The notes: a model not told the origin generated them from the sequence alone. A stretch of DNA of 64,000 nt from Sphingopyxis sp. OPL5 (GCF_003797775.2 NZ_CP060725.1:2784001-2848000); one strand, 5' to 3'; numbered from the stretch's first letter, positions 37,006 through 45,837 are shown. Numbers and translations: made by a program.

Positions 37006-37845
37006 TTACTGCCAAGGCGGGGCGTTGAGGCCCGTCGGACTCGCGGTGAAAATCTCGCACCCCGTCTCGGTGATGCCGATGCTATGTTCGAACTGCGCCG
37101 AAAGCGAGCGGTCGCGGGTCACCGCGGTCCAGCCGTCGGCGAGCATCTTGACCGCAAATTTGCCGGTGTTGATCATCGGTTCGATGGTGAAGAACATGCC
37201 GGGGCGCAGTTCCGGCCCGGTGCCGGGGCGGCCGGCGTGGACGACTTCGGGCGCGTCGTGGAACATCTGGCCGAGGCCATGGCCGCAGAAGTCGCGGACG
37301 ACCGAATAGCGGTGTTTCTCGGCGTGGGTCTGGATCGCATGCGCGACGTCGCCCATGCGGTTGCCGGGCTTCGCCTGCTCGATGCCGAGCATAAGGCATT
37401 CATAGGTGACCTCGACGAGGCGCTTGGCCTTGATCGGGACATCGCCGACCAGATACATGCGGCTGGTGTCGCCGTGCCAGCCGTCGATGATGCTGGTGAC
37501 GTCGATGTTGACGATGTCGCCATCGCGCACCGGCTTGTCGTCGGGGATGCCGTGACACACGACATGGTTGATGCTGGTGCAGCAGCTGTGGGTGAAGCCG
37601 CGGTATCCGAGCGTCGCCGGAATACCGCCACCGTCGAGCATCATCGTGCGAACGAGGTCGTCGATCTCGGCCGTGGTCACACCCGGCTGGACGAAGGGGA
37701 CGAGCGCGTCGAGGATTTCAGCCGACAGCCGCCCCGCCTTGCGCATCCCGTCGAAGCCCGCCGCGTCGTGCAGCTTGATCGTGCCGTCGCGCACCGGGGT
37801 GGGCGCGCCGGGCTCGCGGGTGGTCACGGAGACATAGTCGTACAT
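37006..37845 (-). CDS. map: Methionine aminopeptidase type I
   Basis: Removes the initiator methionine from nascent proteins; 279 residues. Metal ligands are in GDIVNIDVTSIIDGWHGDTS, CGHGLGQMFHDAPEV and FTIEPMIN, plus a final glutamate in SAQFEHSIGITETG. The N-terminal half also has HGIPDDKPV, the substrate-side loop. Monocistronic by spacing, with palindrome D3 downstream. Confidence 0.96.
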   Translation of the reverse strand: MYDYVSVTTREPGAPTPVRDGTIKLHDAAGFDGMRKAGRLSAEILDALVPFVQPGVTTAEIDDLVRTMMLDGGGIPATLGYRGFTHSCCTSINHVVCHGIPDDKPVRDGDIVNIDVTSIIDGWHGDTSRMYLVGDVPIKAKRLVEVTYECLMLGIEQAKPGNRMGDVAHAIQTHAEKHRYSVVRDFCGHGLGQMFHDAPEVVHAGRPGTGPELRPGMFFTIEPMINTGKFAVKMLADGWTAVTRDRSLSAQFEHSIGITETGCEIFTASPTGLNAPPWQ

Positions 37846-37893
37846 GAGGGTGATATAAGCGCGGAGGGCAGAAAAAGCGAGAGGGTGGACGGC

Positions 37894-38277
37894 TCAGGCT
37901 TTGACGAGATGGTCACGAAACCAGCCGACCAGCTCGTCCTCGGCAAGCTCGCCCGCAGCGAGCGCGAGAAACGTCACAACCAGCTCGGCGTCGGTGACAT
38001 CGAGCCAACCGCCGTTGCGTATCACAAAGGTTTCGCTGACGACTGCGGCCGTTCGCTTGTTGCCATCGACAAAAGGATGGTTTCGCGCAATTCCGAAGGC
38101 ATAGGCCGCGGCAAGGGCCGCCAAATCCGGTGTCTCATAGACGGCAAGATTTTGCGGCCTTGCCATGGCGCTTTCCAGCAGCGTCGCATCGCGGACCCCG
38201 ATGCCGCCGCCATGTTCGGCGATCTGTTCCTGGTGCGCCGCCAGAGCAGCCTCCAGCGACACCCACTTCCAGTTCAT
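37894..38277 (-). CDS. doc: Doc-type Fic-fold toxin
   Basis: A 127-residue death-on-curing toxin. Family members phosphorylate and inactivate EF-Tu. The complete Fic/Doc motif HPFVDGNKRTA is present (H67 to A77), with the Doc-type K/R pair rather than the AMP-transferring G-rich form. The N-terminus (SLEAALAAHQEQIAEHGG) matches Doc proteins. It begins nine bases after the antitoxin stop, so the two are one transcript. Confidence 0.9.
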   Translation of the reverse strand: MNWKWVSLEAALAAHQEQIAEHGGGIGVRDATLLESAMARPQNLAVYETPDLAALAAAYAFGIARNHPFVDGNKRTAAVVSETFVIRNGGWLDVTDAELVVTFLALAAGELAEDELVGWFRDHLVKA

Positions 38278-38286
38278 GGATCTCGC

Positions 38287-38514
38287 CTACTTTGCCAGTT
38301 CGCGTAGTGCACGCTTGCGGCGCGCCATGACTTCACGTGCCACCGCCATCTCTTCCTCGAAATCGACGTCGAAGGGTGCGAGTTCGATACCGCGTTCGGT
38401 ATCACGCACCGACAGCATGTCGCCCTGCGCTGCGCCCAGTCGAGCGAGTAGCTCCTTCGGCAGGATGACTGCGGCGCTGTTGCCGACCTTGGTAATTTTG
38501 AGCGGCGTGTTCAT
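38287..38514 (-). CDS. AbrB/MazE-type antitoxin
   Basis: A 75-residue protein with an N-terminal SpoVT/AbrB swapped-hairpin DNA-binding domain (LKITKVGNSAAVILPKELL, residues 5-23). Its acidic then basic helical tail (DFEEEMAVAREVMARRKRAL) should wrap the toxin. It precedes doc, the usual antitoxin-first order. The start codon lies immediately after a -10 box and a 14-bp dyad, so a leaderless, autoregulated transcript is likely. Classical Doc partners are Phd; AbrB-type partners also occur. Confidence 0.87.
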   Translation of the reverse strand: MNTPLKITKVGNSAAVILPKELLARLGAAQGDMLSVRDTERGIELAPFDVDFEEEMAVAREVMARRKRALRELAK

Positions 38515-38517
38515 ACG

Positions 38518-38549
38518 GTCGTTATAACAACGCGGCGCTGCGATTTCAA
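38518..38549 (-). promoter_or_regulatory. Promoter and operator of the toxin-antitoxin genes
   Basis: On the minus strand TTGAAA (38544-38549) and TATAAC (38521-38526) are 17 bases apart. The antitoxin ATG begins six bases after the -10, so transcription should start at or next to the A of ATG. The dyad GTTGTTATAACGAC (38518-38531, one mismatch) covers the -10 and is a good autorepression site. Confidence 0.65.
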
Positions 38550-38568
38550 GGTCCTTGCACGGAAGGCC

Positions 38569-39636
38569 TCAGGACGCCCGGCTGAACAGCCCGAACAGTC
38601 CGCCGCGCGGTGCTTCCGGAATTGCGATCGCGTCGGGGTCGTCGCCGATCTTTTCGGCGCGCTGGCGCTGCCAGGCATAGAGCAGCATCTCATATTCATG
38701 GTCCGACAGTTCGTGCGACGGGCGGCCGTCGCCGAGGCCGGTGATGCTGTGGAACACCGCGTCCTGCGCGATGCTGAGGTCGATGAACGCCTGCTGCTTG
38801 TCGGCGCGCAGCTGGCGGCGCGTGATCACGTTGCGACGGTCGCGCCATTCGGCGATTTTCATTTCGGTTTCGGCCTGGAAGCGCGCCCGGTTCGCCTCGT
38901 CGCGCGCGTCGAGGATCGAGGCGATCTTGTCGTTGCCGGCGTGCGCGGTTTCGCACCAATAGCCGGCTTCATACCAGGGATCGACGTCGTGCGCGCCGCC
39001 GAGCAGCACCATCGGGCGGGGCAGGCCCTCGTTCGTCGCGTCGCGGACGAGCGCCTGATGGAAGCGCAGGGTGATGAAATAGCGGCCGAGTCGGTCGGCG
39101 ACGACATCGACCGGCGCGGGTTCGCCGAAGGGGATGCGGCCGGGGGCATTGGCCGAGATCGCGCGATAGATGCGGCCGAGCCCGACGACGGTCAGGCTGT
39201 TGACGATGTCGCGAAACTCGCCCTGCCAGGGCGTGCTGGTGTCGGCGGCGGCGGCGTTGATGTCAGTAAGGTCGCCGTCGCCGAACGGAAAGGCCTCATC
39301 GTCGTAGAAATTGACTTCGAGCGGCCAGGCGTCGTCGTCGGGTTCGCAGTGCGCCGACAGGTCGACACCGATCGCGGTGACGGGGCCGGCGGCGGCGTGG
39401 CGTTCCTCGTCGCGCAGCACATCGGCGGCGAGTTCGTCCCAGCCGGTGACCCGCACCGCCGACAGCGGCCGCGCGAGGCAGAGCGAGGTGATCGGATGGA
39501 CATGCGCGAGCAGTTCTTCGGTCAGGAAGGCGTCGAGCTCGTCGAAATTGCCGCTGCGCATCACGCTGTCGAACCAGCGGTCGAATTCGCGGAGCATATT
39601 CGCTTCGCCCAGCCATTGCTGCAATTGTGTCGTCAT
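38569..39636 (-). CDS. Conserved-looking protein of unknown function
   Basis: A 355-residue soluble, acidic protein with no signal peptide and no membrane helix. Long helices fill the C-terminal third (about residues 245-330, rich in Arg, Gln and Glu); a glycine-rich tail GGLFGLFSRAS ends it. The middle contains PLEVNFYDDEAFPFGDGDL and ALVRDATNEGLPRPMVLLGG. I recognise no family. The start at 39636 has GGGGCAGACG upstream; an earlier in-frame ATG adds 13 residues. Neighbours give no clear pathway. Confidence 0.65.
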   Translation of the reverse strand: MTTQLQQWLGEANMLREFDRWFDSVMRSGNFDELDAFLTEELLAHVHPITSLCLARPLSAVRVTGWDELAADVLRDEERHAAAGPVTAIGVDLSAHCEPDDDAWPLEVNFYDDEAFPFGDGDLTDINAAAADTSTPWQGEFRDIVNSLTVVGLGRIYRAISANAPGRIPFGEPAPVDVVADRLGRYFITLRFHQALVRDATNEGLPRPMVLLGGAHDVDPWYEAGYWCETAHAGNDKIASILDARDEANRARFQAETEMKIAEWRDRRNVITRRQLRADKQQAFIDLSIAQDAVFHSITGLGDGRPSHELSDHEYEMLLYAWQRQRAEKIGDDPDAIAIPEAPRGGLFGLFSRAS

Positions 39637-39711
39637 CGTCTGCCCCGGTCCCCCATTGTCAGGAGCGGCGGGCATAGCAGCAGGGGGTTGCGATCCGTTT
39701 AACGCGCGTCG

Positions 39712-40203
39712 CTATCGCGCGGGCGAAGGGGAGCCGATTATCTGGGCGCAGTCCTTCGCGTGCTCATTTCGACGGATCAGGAAAGTTTCGTCTTCGCCAG
39801 AGGGGACAGCTGAAATAGCGGCTCCACAAACCGACCAGATGGCGCGAACTGCACGTGTGAAATCGGCCCGGGTAGTACCGGAAGCCATGCGAAACGGCGC
39901 GAAATAGCTGGGACCAATCGCGCCGCGAATTCCCGGTTCATAACGGACGACGTCTCGCGCGGTAATCGCCGTGCCCTTTGCCGAATAGAAACGACCGTCC
40001 TTATAGACCGGAATTTCCGTTGGTTCGCCGGTGAGCGTGCCATTGAAATCGAATTCCATCGACGTCAAAGCTTCTGTTTCGAAACGGAAATCGACGCCTG
40101 GCTCGCGCGGCCACAGCCACCACGCGGCCCATATTGTCGACAATAGCAGTCCTGCAAGCAGAACGGGGCGCCTGCGCTGCCGCACGCGCCCCGCTGCTAT
40201 CAT
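39712..40203 (-). CDS. Single-span membrane protein of unknown function
   Basis: A 163-residue protein. A basic N-terminus (RVRQRRRP) precedes one transmembrane helix (LLAGLLLSTIWAAWWLW, about residues 15-31), so the rest should be periplasmic. The outer part has two cysteines (SVCGAAIS, KDCAQIIG). Its ATG overlaps the clpA stop by four bases, so it is coupled to clpA. No family recognised and no known link with ClpA. Confidence 0.65.
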   Translation of the reverse strand: MIAAGRVRQRRRPVLLAGLLLSTIWAAWWLWPREPGVDFRFETEALTSMEFDFNGTLTGEPTEIPVYKDGRFYSAKGTAITARDVVRYEPGIRGAIGPSYFAPFRMASGTTRADFTRAVRAIWSVCGAAISAVPSGEDETFLIRRNEHAKDCAQIIGSPSPAR

Positions 40204-42548
40204 TCAGCCGTCTTTTTCGCAGCGTCGGCCTTGGGAGCCTTCGCCTTGCCCTTGCCCGCCTTGGGGGGCGCCGAGACGATTTCGAAGGTCAGCGGGTTGC
40301 CGACCTTGGCATCGTCGCCGGTCTTCATCTTCACCTTGACCTCGCCGCCATGGACGAGCTTGCCGAACAGCAATTCCTCGGCCAGCGGCTGCTTGATCTT
40401 TTCCTGGATCAGGCGGCCCATCGGGCGGGCGCCGTACAGCTTGTCATAGCCCTTGCCGGTCAGCCATTCGCGCGCGGCCTCGTCGAGCTGGATATGGACG
40501 TTGCGGTCGGCGAGCTGCATTTCGAGCTGGAGGATGAACTTGTCGACGACGCGCGCGACCACTTCGGGCGGCAGATAGCCGAACGGCACGATCGCATCGA
40601 GGCGGTTGCGGAATTCGGGGGTGAAGAGATTCTTCACCGCTTCCTCCTGCACATCCTCACGCGTGAACGCGCCGAAACCGATGCCCTCGCGCGCCATGTC
40701 GCTGGCCCCCGCATTGGTCGTCATGATCAGGATGACGTTGCGGAAGTCGACCGTCTTGCCGTGGTGGTCGGTCAGGCGGCCATGGTCCATCACCTGCAGC
40801 AAGATGTTGAACAGGTCGGGGTGCGCCTTTTCGATCTCGTCGAGCAGCAGCACGCAATGCGGATTCTGGTCGATCGCATCGGTGAGCAGCCCGCCCTGAT
40901 CATAACCGACATAGCCCGGAGGCGCACCGATCAGGCGGCTGACCGAATGGCGTTCCATATATTCGGACATGTCGAAACGCTGGAGCGGGATGCCCATGAT
41001 CGACGCAAGCTGCTTCGCGACCTCGGTCTTGCCGACGCCGGTCGGCCCCGAGAAGAGATAGTTGCCGATCGGCTTCTCGGGATCGCGCAGCCCCGCACGG
41101 CTGAGCTTGATCGCCGACGACAGCACTTCGATCGCGGTGTTCTGGCCGAACACGACGCGCTTCAGGTCGGTTTCGAGGCTGGCGAGCGTCGCCTTGTCGT
41201 CGGTCGACACCGACTTGGGCGGGATGCGCGCCATCGTCGCGATCACGGCCTCGATCTCCTTGGCGGTGATCGTTTTCTTGCGCTTCGACGGGGCGACGAG
41301 CATCTGCATCGCGCCCACCTCGTCGATCACGTCGATCGCCTTGTCGGGCAATTTGCGATCATTGATGTAGCGCGCCGACAGGTCGACCGCGGCGTTGATC
41401 GCATCCTGCGTATAGCGCACCTGATGATGCGTCTCGAACGCGCTGCGCAGACCGGCGAGGATTTTCTTGGTGTCCTCGAGGCTCGGCTCGATCACGTCGA
41501 TCTTCTGGAAGCGGCGCAGCAGCGCGCGATCCTTTTCGAAATGATTGCGGAATTCCTTGTAGGTCGTCGAGCCGATGCAGCGGATGACGCCACCCGACAG
41601 TGCGGGTTTCAAGAGGTTCGACGCATCCATCGCGCCACCGCTGGTCGCGCCGGCGCCGATCACCGTGTGGATCTCGTCGATGAACAGGATCGCGTGCGGC
41701 AGCCCTTCGAGTTCGGTCACGACCTGTTTCAGCCGTTCCTCGAAATCGCCGCGATAACGCGTGCCCGCGAGCAAGGCGCCCATGTCGAGCGAATAGATGA
41801 CCGCGGGCAGCAGCACCTCGGGCACGTCGCCTTCGATGATCTTGCGCGCGAGACCTTCGGCGATCGCGGTCTTGCCGACGCCGGGGTCACCCACATAAAG
41901 CGGGTTGTTCTTGCTGCGGCGGCAGAGGATCTGGATCGTGCGATCGACCTCGGCGGTGCGGCCGATCAGCGGATCGACCTTGCCGACCTTGGCCTTTTCG
42001 TTGAGGTTGACGGTGAACTGGTCGAGCGCGGTCTCTTTTTTGTTCTTGGCGTCGGCCTTGTCCTTCGTCTCTTCCTTTTCCTCGGGCTCGGCCTGCGGCG
42101 AGGGCTTGCCGCCCTTGCCGACGCCGTGGCTGAGGTAGGAGACCGCGTCGAGGCGCGTCAGGTCCTGCTGCTGCAGGAAATAGACGGCATAGCTTTCGCG
42201 TTCGGAGAAGAGCGCGACGAGGACGTTGGCGCCGGTCACCTCATCCTTGCCCGACGACTGGACGTGCAGGATCGCGCGCTGGACGACGCGCTGGAATCCG
42301 CTCGTCGGCGACGGGTCGCTGTGTCCTTCGACCTTCAGGCTGTCGAGTTCGGTGTCGAGATAATGGACGACCGCCGATTGCAGGTCGTCGAGCGCGACGC
42401 CGCAGGCGCGCATCACTTCGGCGGCATGATCGTCGTCGATCAGCGCGTAGAGCAGATGCTCGAGCGTCGCATATTCGTGATGGCGCTCGGAAGCCGCCTT
42501 CAGCGCATTGTGCAGGGTCTTTTCGAGGCTCTCCGAAAAGGACGGCAT
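40200..42548 (-). CDS. clpA: ATP-dependent Clp protease ATP-binding subunit ClpA
   Basis: An AAA+ unfoldase feeding substrates to ClpP; 782 residues. The N-domain (FSESLEKTLHNALKAA onward, residues 3-145) binds adaptors. The first ATPase has GDPGVGKTAIAEGLARK and the second SGPTGVGKTEVAKQLAS. The ClpP-docking loop is in EGIGFGAFTRED. The start at 42548 is set by GGAGATAAGCCT and the family N-terminus. No clpS lies upstream in the window, unlike the clpS-clpA order in many proteobacteria. Confidence 0.96.
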   Translation of the reverse strand: MPSFSESLEKTLHNALKAASERHHEYATLEHLLYALIDDDHAAEVMRACGVALDDLQSAVVHYLDTELDSLKVEGHSDPSPTSGFQRVVQRAILHVQSSGKDEVTGANVLVALFSERESYAVYFLQQQDLTRLDAVSYLSHGVGKGGKPSPQAEPEEKEETKDKADAKNKKETALDQFTVNLNEKAKVGKVDPLIGRTAEVDRTIQILCRRSKNNPLYVGDPGVGKTAIAEGLARKIIEGDVPEVLLPAVIYSLDMGALLAGTRYRGDFEERLKQVVTELEGLPHAILFIDEIHTVIGAGATSGGAMDASNLLKPALSGGVIRCIGSTTYKEFRNHFEKDRALLRRFQKIDVIEPSLEDTKKILAGLRSAFETHHQVRYTQDAINAAVDLSARYINDRKLPDKAIDVIDEVGAMQMLVAPSKRKKTITAKEIEAVIATMARIPPKSVSTDDKATLASLETDLKRVVFGQNTAIEVLSSAIKLSRAGLRDPEKPIGNYLFSGPTGVGKTEVAKQLASIMGIPLQRFDMSEYMERHSVSRLIGAPPGYVGYDQGGLLTDAIDQNPHCVLLLDEIEKAHPDLFNILLQVMDHGRLTDHHGKTVDFRNVILIMTTNAGASDMAREGIGFGAFTREDVQEEAVKNLFTPEFRNRLDAIVPFGYLPPEVVARVVDKFILQLEMQLADRNVHIQLDEAAREWLTGKGYDKLYGARPMGRLIQEKIKQPLAEELLFGKLVHGGEVKVKMKTGDDAKVGNPLTFEIVSAPPKAGKGKAKAPKADAAKKTAE

Positions 42549-42884
42549 AGGCTTATCTCCTTGGGGACAAGCCGGGGAGAGGCCCGCCCGATAGGCACAA
42601 GGTGGCGACGCCGCCGCCAGCCTGCAAGGGAAAAGCGGTCGGTGGCATGAATTTGCGCAGATCGGGGTTGGAATATGGTTAACGCGTTGGGGATTGGGGT
42701 GGGAAGCGGACCTTGCCGATCCTCCCTGTCGCGCAGCGATGGGGAGGTGGCAGCCCGAAGGGCTGACGGAGGGGCCGACGCCGTCAAAGACTGGCGCGCG
42801 GCCGCGGCCCCTCCACCACCAATTCGCGGCGGTCCCCCTCCCCACGGCTTCGCCGCAGGGAGGATTTATGCCCGCAACCGGTCG
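42549..42884. other. Gene-free region upstream of clpA
   Basis: 336 bases. The first ~170 hold the clpA ribosome binding site and presumed promoter, without a convincing -35/-10 pair. The rest is repeat A4 at 42719-42865. No small coding region was recognised. Confidence 0.55.
42719..42865. repeat. Dispersed palindromic repeat, family A, copy 4
   Basis: A 147-bp palindrome opening ATCCTCCCTGTCGCGCAGCG and closing CCGCAGGGAGGAT. Inner GGCTGACGGAGGGGCCGACG resembles the complement of the A1 right half, so half-elements are interchangeable between copies. Confidence 0.92.
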
Positions 42885-43151
42885 TCAGCCGTCATCCTCA
42901 CCCGCCCGGTCGACCATATCCATGAAATCGCGGGCCAGATCGCGCTCGGCCGCGTCCTTGAACGCGATATCGAGGTCGGGCGCGACGCCGAGCATGTGCA
43001 TCAACGCCCACAAGGCAAAGCGGCGGCCGGGGTTGGTTTCGAGGCCGAAATCGACGCGCATGCGTTCGGTGCCCGCGGCGAGCGCCTCGGGGTGGATCGC
43101 CGCAAGGTCGGCGGTGCCGAAATAGCGGGTCAGCTGGTCGTTGAAATCCAT
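42885..43151 (-). CDS. Small protein of unknown function
   Basis: An 88-residue soluble protein, beginning MDFNDQLTRYFGTADL and rich in helix-forming residues; the tail ARDFMDMVDRAGEDDG is acidic. RFALWALMHMLGVAPDLDIA is the best-defined helical block. No family recognised. The next gene on the same strand upstream, a DUF1192 protein, is 32 bases away, so the two may be cotranscribed. Confidence 0.6.
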   Translation of the reverse strand: MDFNDQLTRYFGTADLAAIHPEALAAGTERMRVDFGLETNPGRRFALWALMHMLGVAPDLDIAFKDAAERDLARDFMDMVDRAGEDDG

Positions 43152-43183
43152 GGCGCCTTATGGAGGGAGTCCGGGCCGCGCGG

Positions 43184-43381
43184 CTAGCTTTTCTTGAACA
43201 AGGCGTCGGCGCTCAGCTTGTGGCTCGTCGCAAAGCTGATCCGCGCGCGCGTCCGTTCGATCTCTTCCTGCAAGACGACGATGCGGTCGTTCAGTTCGTC
43301 GACCGACAAGGGGTCGAGCGGCTGCTTGGTCAGCGCCGCCAGCACATCGTCGCGGCGGCGGGGTTCGTTGTCGTCGTCCAT
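43184..43381 (-). CDS. DUF1192 family protein
   Basis: A 65-residue protein of the alphaproteobacterial DUF1192 family, function unknown. The core LDPLSVDELNDRIVVLQEEI spans about residues 22-41 and forms a short coiled coil. The start at 43381 gives the normal family length; a longer reading adds about 90 residues antisense to the next gene. Confidence 0.85.
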   Translation of the reverse strand: MDDDNEPRRRDDVLAALTKQPLDPLSVDELNDRIVVLQEEIERTRARISFATSHKLSADALFKKS

Positions 43382-43487
43382 CGCCCGGATCCTTTTGTCC
43401 TCATGCTGTTGATCGGCGGCGAAGTTGTTGACCCGCCGCCCCGCGCTGTCAATAAGGCGCGCCTGTGGGAAGCAGGGGGACCAAGAC

Positions 43488-44489
43488 GTGACCAGCGTGC
43501 CGGAAAGCATGACCGCCATCGCGATAAGCGCGCCGGGCGGCCCCGAAGTTTTGGTGCCCGAAACGCGCCCCGTGCCGCGACCGGGACCGGGCGAGGTGCT
43601 GATCCGCGTCGCCGCAGCGGGGGTCAACCGCCCCGACGTGCTGCAGCGCATGGGCTTTTATCCGCCGCCGCCGGGGGCATCGGACCTGCCGGGGCTGGAG
43701 GTCGCGGGGACGATCGTCGCGGTTGGGCCGGGGGGCGACCCTGAACAGCTGGGGCAGGCGGTGTGCGCGCTGATCGCGGGCGGCGGCTATGCCGAATATT
43801 GCACCGCGCCGGCGGGCAGCTGTTTGCCGGTGCCGAACGGCTTTTCGATGGCCGAGGCCGCGGCGCTGCCCGAAACGGTGTTCACCGTGTGGCACAATCT
43901 GTTCGAACGCGCCTGGGTGATGGAGGGCGAGACGGTGCTGGTCCATGGCGGCACCAGCGGCATCGGCACCACCGCGATCGGGCTGTGTAAATTGTTCGGC
44001 ATCAAGGTGATCGTGACCTGCGGCAGCGCCGACAAATGCGCCGCGGCGACCGCGCTCGGCGCGACCCTCGCGGTCGATTATTCGAACGACGACTATGTCG
44101 CGGCGGTCAAGGCATTCACCGACGGCAAGGGCGTCAACGCCGTGCTCGACATGGTCGGCGGCGACTATGTGCCGCGTAATCTCGAATGCCTCGCCGACGA
44201 CGGGCGCCATGTCACCATCGCTTTCCAGCGCGGGGCGAAGGTCGAGATCGACATCAGCCAGATGATGCGCCGCCGCCTGACGATGACCGGATCGACGCTG
44301 CGCGCGCGCAGCGCCGACTTCAAGGCGGCGCTGGCCGACGAAATCCACCGCACATTGTGGCCGCGCCTGGCGGAGGGCGCGTGGAAGCCCGCGATGGACC
44401 ACACCTTCCCGCTCACCGAAGCCGCCGCGGCGCACGCGCGGATGCAGGCGGGCGCGCATGTCGGGAAGATCGTGCTGACGGTCGAATGA
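43488..44489 (+). CDS. NAD(P)H:quinone oxidoreductase, medium-chain dehydrogenase family
   Basis: A 333-residue zinc-free medium-chain reductase. It has the quinone-reductase fold start TAIAISAPGGPEVL, the substrate motif NRPDVLQRMGFYPPPPG and the NADPH loop LVHGGTSGIGTTAIGL. No structural zinc cysteine cluster is seen. The GTG at 43488 lies seven bases after AGGGGGA; an ATG at 43509 is the alternative. Related enzymes reduce quinones or enoyl compounds. It starts a run of plus-strand metabolic genes. Confidence 0.9.
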   Translation: MTSVPESMTAIAISAPGGPEVLVPETRPVPRPGPGEVLIRVAAAGVNRPDVLQRMGFYPPPPGASDLPGLEVAGTIVAVGPGGDPEQLGQAVCALIAGGGYAEYCTAPAGSCLPVPNGFSMAEAAALPETVFTVWHNLFERAWVMEGETVLVHGGTSGIGTTAIGLCKLFGIKVIVTCGSADKCAAATALGATLAVDYSNDDYVAAVKAFTDGKGVNAVLDMVGGDYVPRNLECLADDGRHVTIAFQRGAKVEIDISQMMRRRLTMTGSTLRARSADFKAALADEIHRTLWPRLAEGAWKPAMDHTFPLTEAAAAHARMQAGAHVGKIVLTVE

Positions 44490-44573
44490 GGCCGCCGCGC
44501 CTGTGGTTGACATAGGCGACGAGAGCCATCACCGGGCGTTCCGGGTGCGGGGGCATCGGTTCCGGAGGTGATT

Positions 44574-45032
44574 TTGGCTGCGCATTCGCTCTTTCTCGAA
44601 GACCTTGAAATCGGGCAGGTCTGGACTGGCGGTCCGATCGAGATGACCGAGGCGGACATCATCCGCTTCGCCCGCGAATATGACCCGCAGCCGATGCATG
44701 TCGATGCCGAGGCAGCGGCCAGGGGACGCTTTGGCGGCCTGATCGCCAGCGGCTGGCATGTCGCTGCGGTCGTGATGCGCGAATTCGTCGATTCGGCGCC
44801 CTTCGGCGACACGCCGCTGCTCGGCCTCAAGGTCGACGACCTGCAGTGGCGGAGCGCGGTGCGGCCGGGCGATCTGCTGTCGATCCGGCGCGAAATCATC
44901 GATGTTCGCCGGTCCGACAGCAAACCCGATCGAGGGGTCCTGACCATGTTGATGACCGTGACCAACCAGCACGGCGCGGTGGCGATGTCCTTTGTCAACC
45001 TGATCCAGATACCGGCGCGCCAGGCCAGTTAG
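44574..45032 (+). CDS. MaoC family dehydratase
   Basis: A 152-residue hot-dog-fold protein, like R-specific enoyl-CoA hydratases. The catalytic block is FAREYDPQPMHVDAEAA (Asp and His, about residues 32-48), followed by GRFGGLIASGWH. The start is decided by the ribosome binding site: GGAGGTGAT at 44564-44572 is fully complementary to the 16S end, and TTG at 44574 follows at correct spacing. The earlier GTG (44568) lies inside that site. Adjacent GST and quinone reductase genes suggest general small-molecule metabolism. Confidence 0.88.
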   Translation: MAAHSLFLEDLEIGQVWTGGPIEMTEADIIRFAREYDPQPMHVDAEAAARGRFGGLIASGWHVAAVVMREFVDSAPFGDTPLLGLKVDDLQWRSAVRPGDLLSIRREIIDVRRSDSKPDRGVLTMLMTVTNQHGAVAMSFVNLIQIPARQAS

Positions 45033-45059
45033 CCGCGCGGAAAGAGCCTTGGGGGCATT

Positions 45060-45683
45060 ATGAGCGAGAGACCGATCCTTCACGAATATGCGGCGAGCGG
45101 CAATTGCTACAAGATCCGGCTGACCGCGGCGCTGCTCGCCTATCCGATCGAACGGCGCGAATATGACATCATCGCCGGCGAGACGCGGACGCCTGCGTTT
45201 CTCGCGAAGGTCAACCCGAACGGGCGCATCCCGGTGCTGCAGATCGGCGACAAATTCCTGCCCGAAAGCAATGCCGCCTGTTTCTGGCTCGCCGACGGCA
45301 CACATCTGGTGCCGCACGATCGCTTCGCGCGCGCCGACATGCTGCACTGGATGTTCTGGGAGCAATATAATCACGAGCCCAATGTCGCGACGCTGCGCTT
45401 CTGGATGAAATGGATCGGCGAAGCGAATTTGAGCGATGTGCAGCGGGCATTGGTGCCGGTGAAGCAGGAAGCGGGGGCGGCGGCGTTGGCGTTGATGGAC
45501 GAGTATCTGGCGGGGCGCGACTGGCTGGTTGGCGCGGGACTGACGCTCGCCGATATCGCGCTTTATGCCTACACCCATGTCGCAGAGGACAGCGGGTTTT
45601 TCGCACTGGCGGACTATCCGGGGGTGCAGGCGTGGATCGCGCGGGTCGAGGGCGAGCCGGGTTTCGTGGCGATGGGGGATTAG
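45060..45683 (+). CDS. Glutathione S-transferase family protein
   Basis: A 207-residue cytosolic GST. The thioredoxin-like half starts with YAASGNCYKIRLTAALL, placing a serine and cysteine at the active site; NPNGRIPVLQIGD holds the cis-proline and LPESNAACFWLADG the glutathione-binding Glu-Ser. The C-terminal helical domain includes GAGLTLADIALYAYTHVAED. It follows the MaoC gene by 27 bases on the same strand. Substrate unknown. Confidence 0.92.
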   Translation: MSERPILHEYAASGNCYKIRLTAALLAYPIERREYDIIAGETRTPAFLAKVNPNGRIPVLQIGDKFLPESNAACFWLADGTHLVPHDRFARADMLHWMFWEQYNHEPNVATLRFWMKWIGEANLSDVQRALVPVKQEAGAAALALMDEYLAGRDWLVGAGLTLADIALYAYTHVAEDSGFFALADYPGVQAWIARVEGEPGFVAMGD

Positions 45684-45717
45684 TGGGAAGGCCGTATCGG
45701 ACGGTTGCGGATAAATC

Positions 45718-45734
45718 CCGTTCGACACGAACGG
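45718..45734. repeat. Short inverted repeat, possible remnant of family B
   Basis: CCGTTCG-ACA-CGAACGG matches only the outermost seven bases of family B arms. It lies just after the GST gene, so it could be a collapsed copy or chance. Confidence 0.35.
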
Positions 45735-45794
45735 AAATGGAGAGTGGTCTGGAAACCGCTCCAAGTCCGACATCTGCCCCGCCAATCCCCGCAC

Positions 45795-45823
45795 TTGCCC
45801 CTTTTTCGAAACCGGCATATAGC
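45795..45823 (+). promoter_or_regulatory. Candidate promoter of the TrcR-like gene
   Basis: TTGCCC (45795-45800) and TATAGC (45818-45823) with a 17-base spacer. The predicted start near 45830 leaves a leader of about 59 bases holding a strong hairpin. Confidence 0.6.
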
Positions 45824-45837
45824 CGCTGCCAATGTCC

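Noticed and set aside
38518..38531. Riboswitch or leader RNA before the antitoxin
   Set aside because: The dyad lies at the -10 box and there is no room for a leader; an operator explains it better.
40134..42650. 838-codon open frame antisense to clpA
   Set aside because: It mirrors ClpA codons exactly, with Arg/Asp/Leu-rich composition and no domain. Long antisense frames are expected at this GC content.
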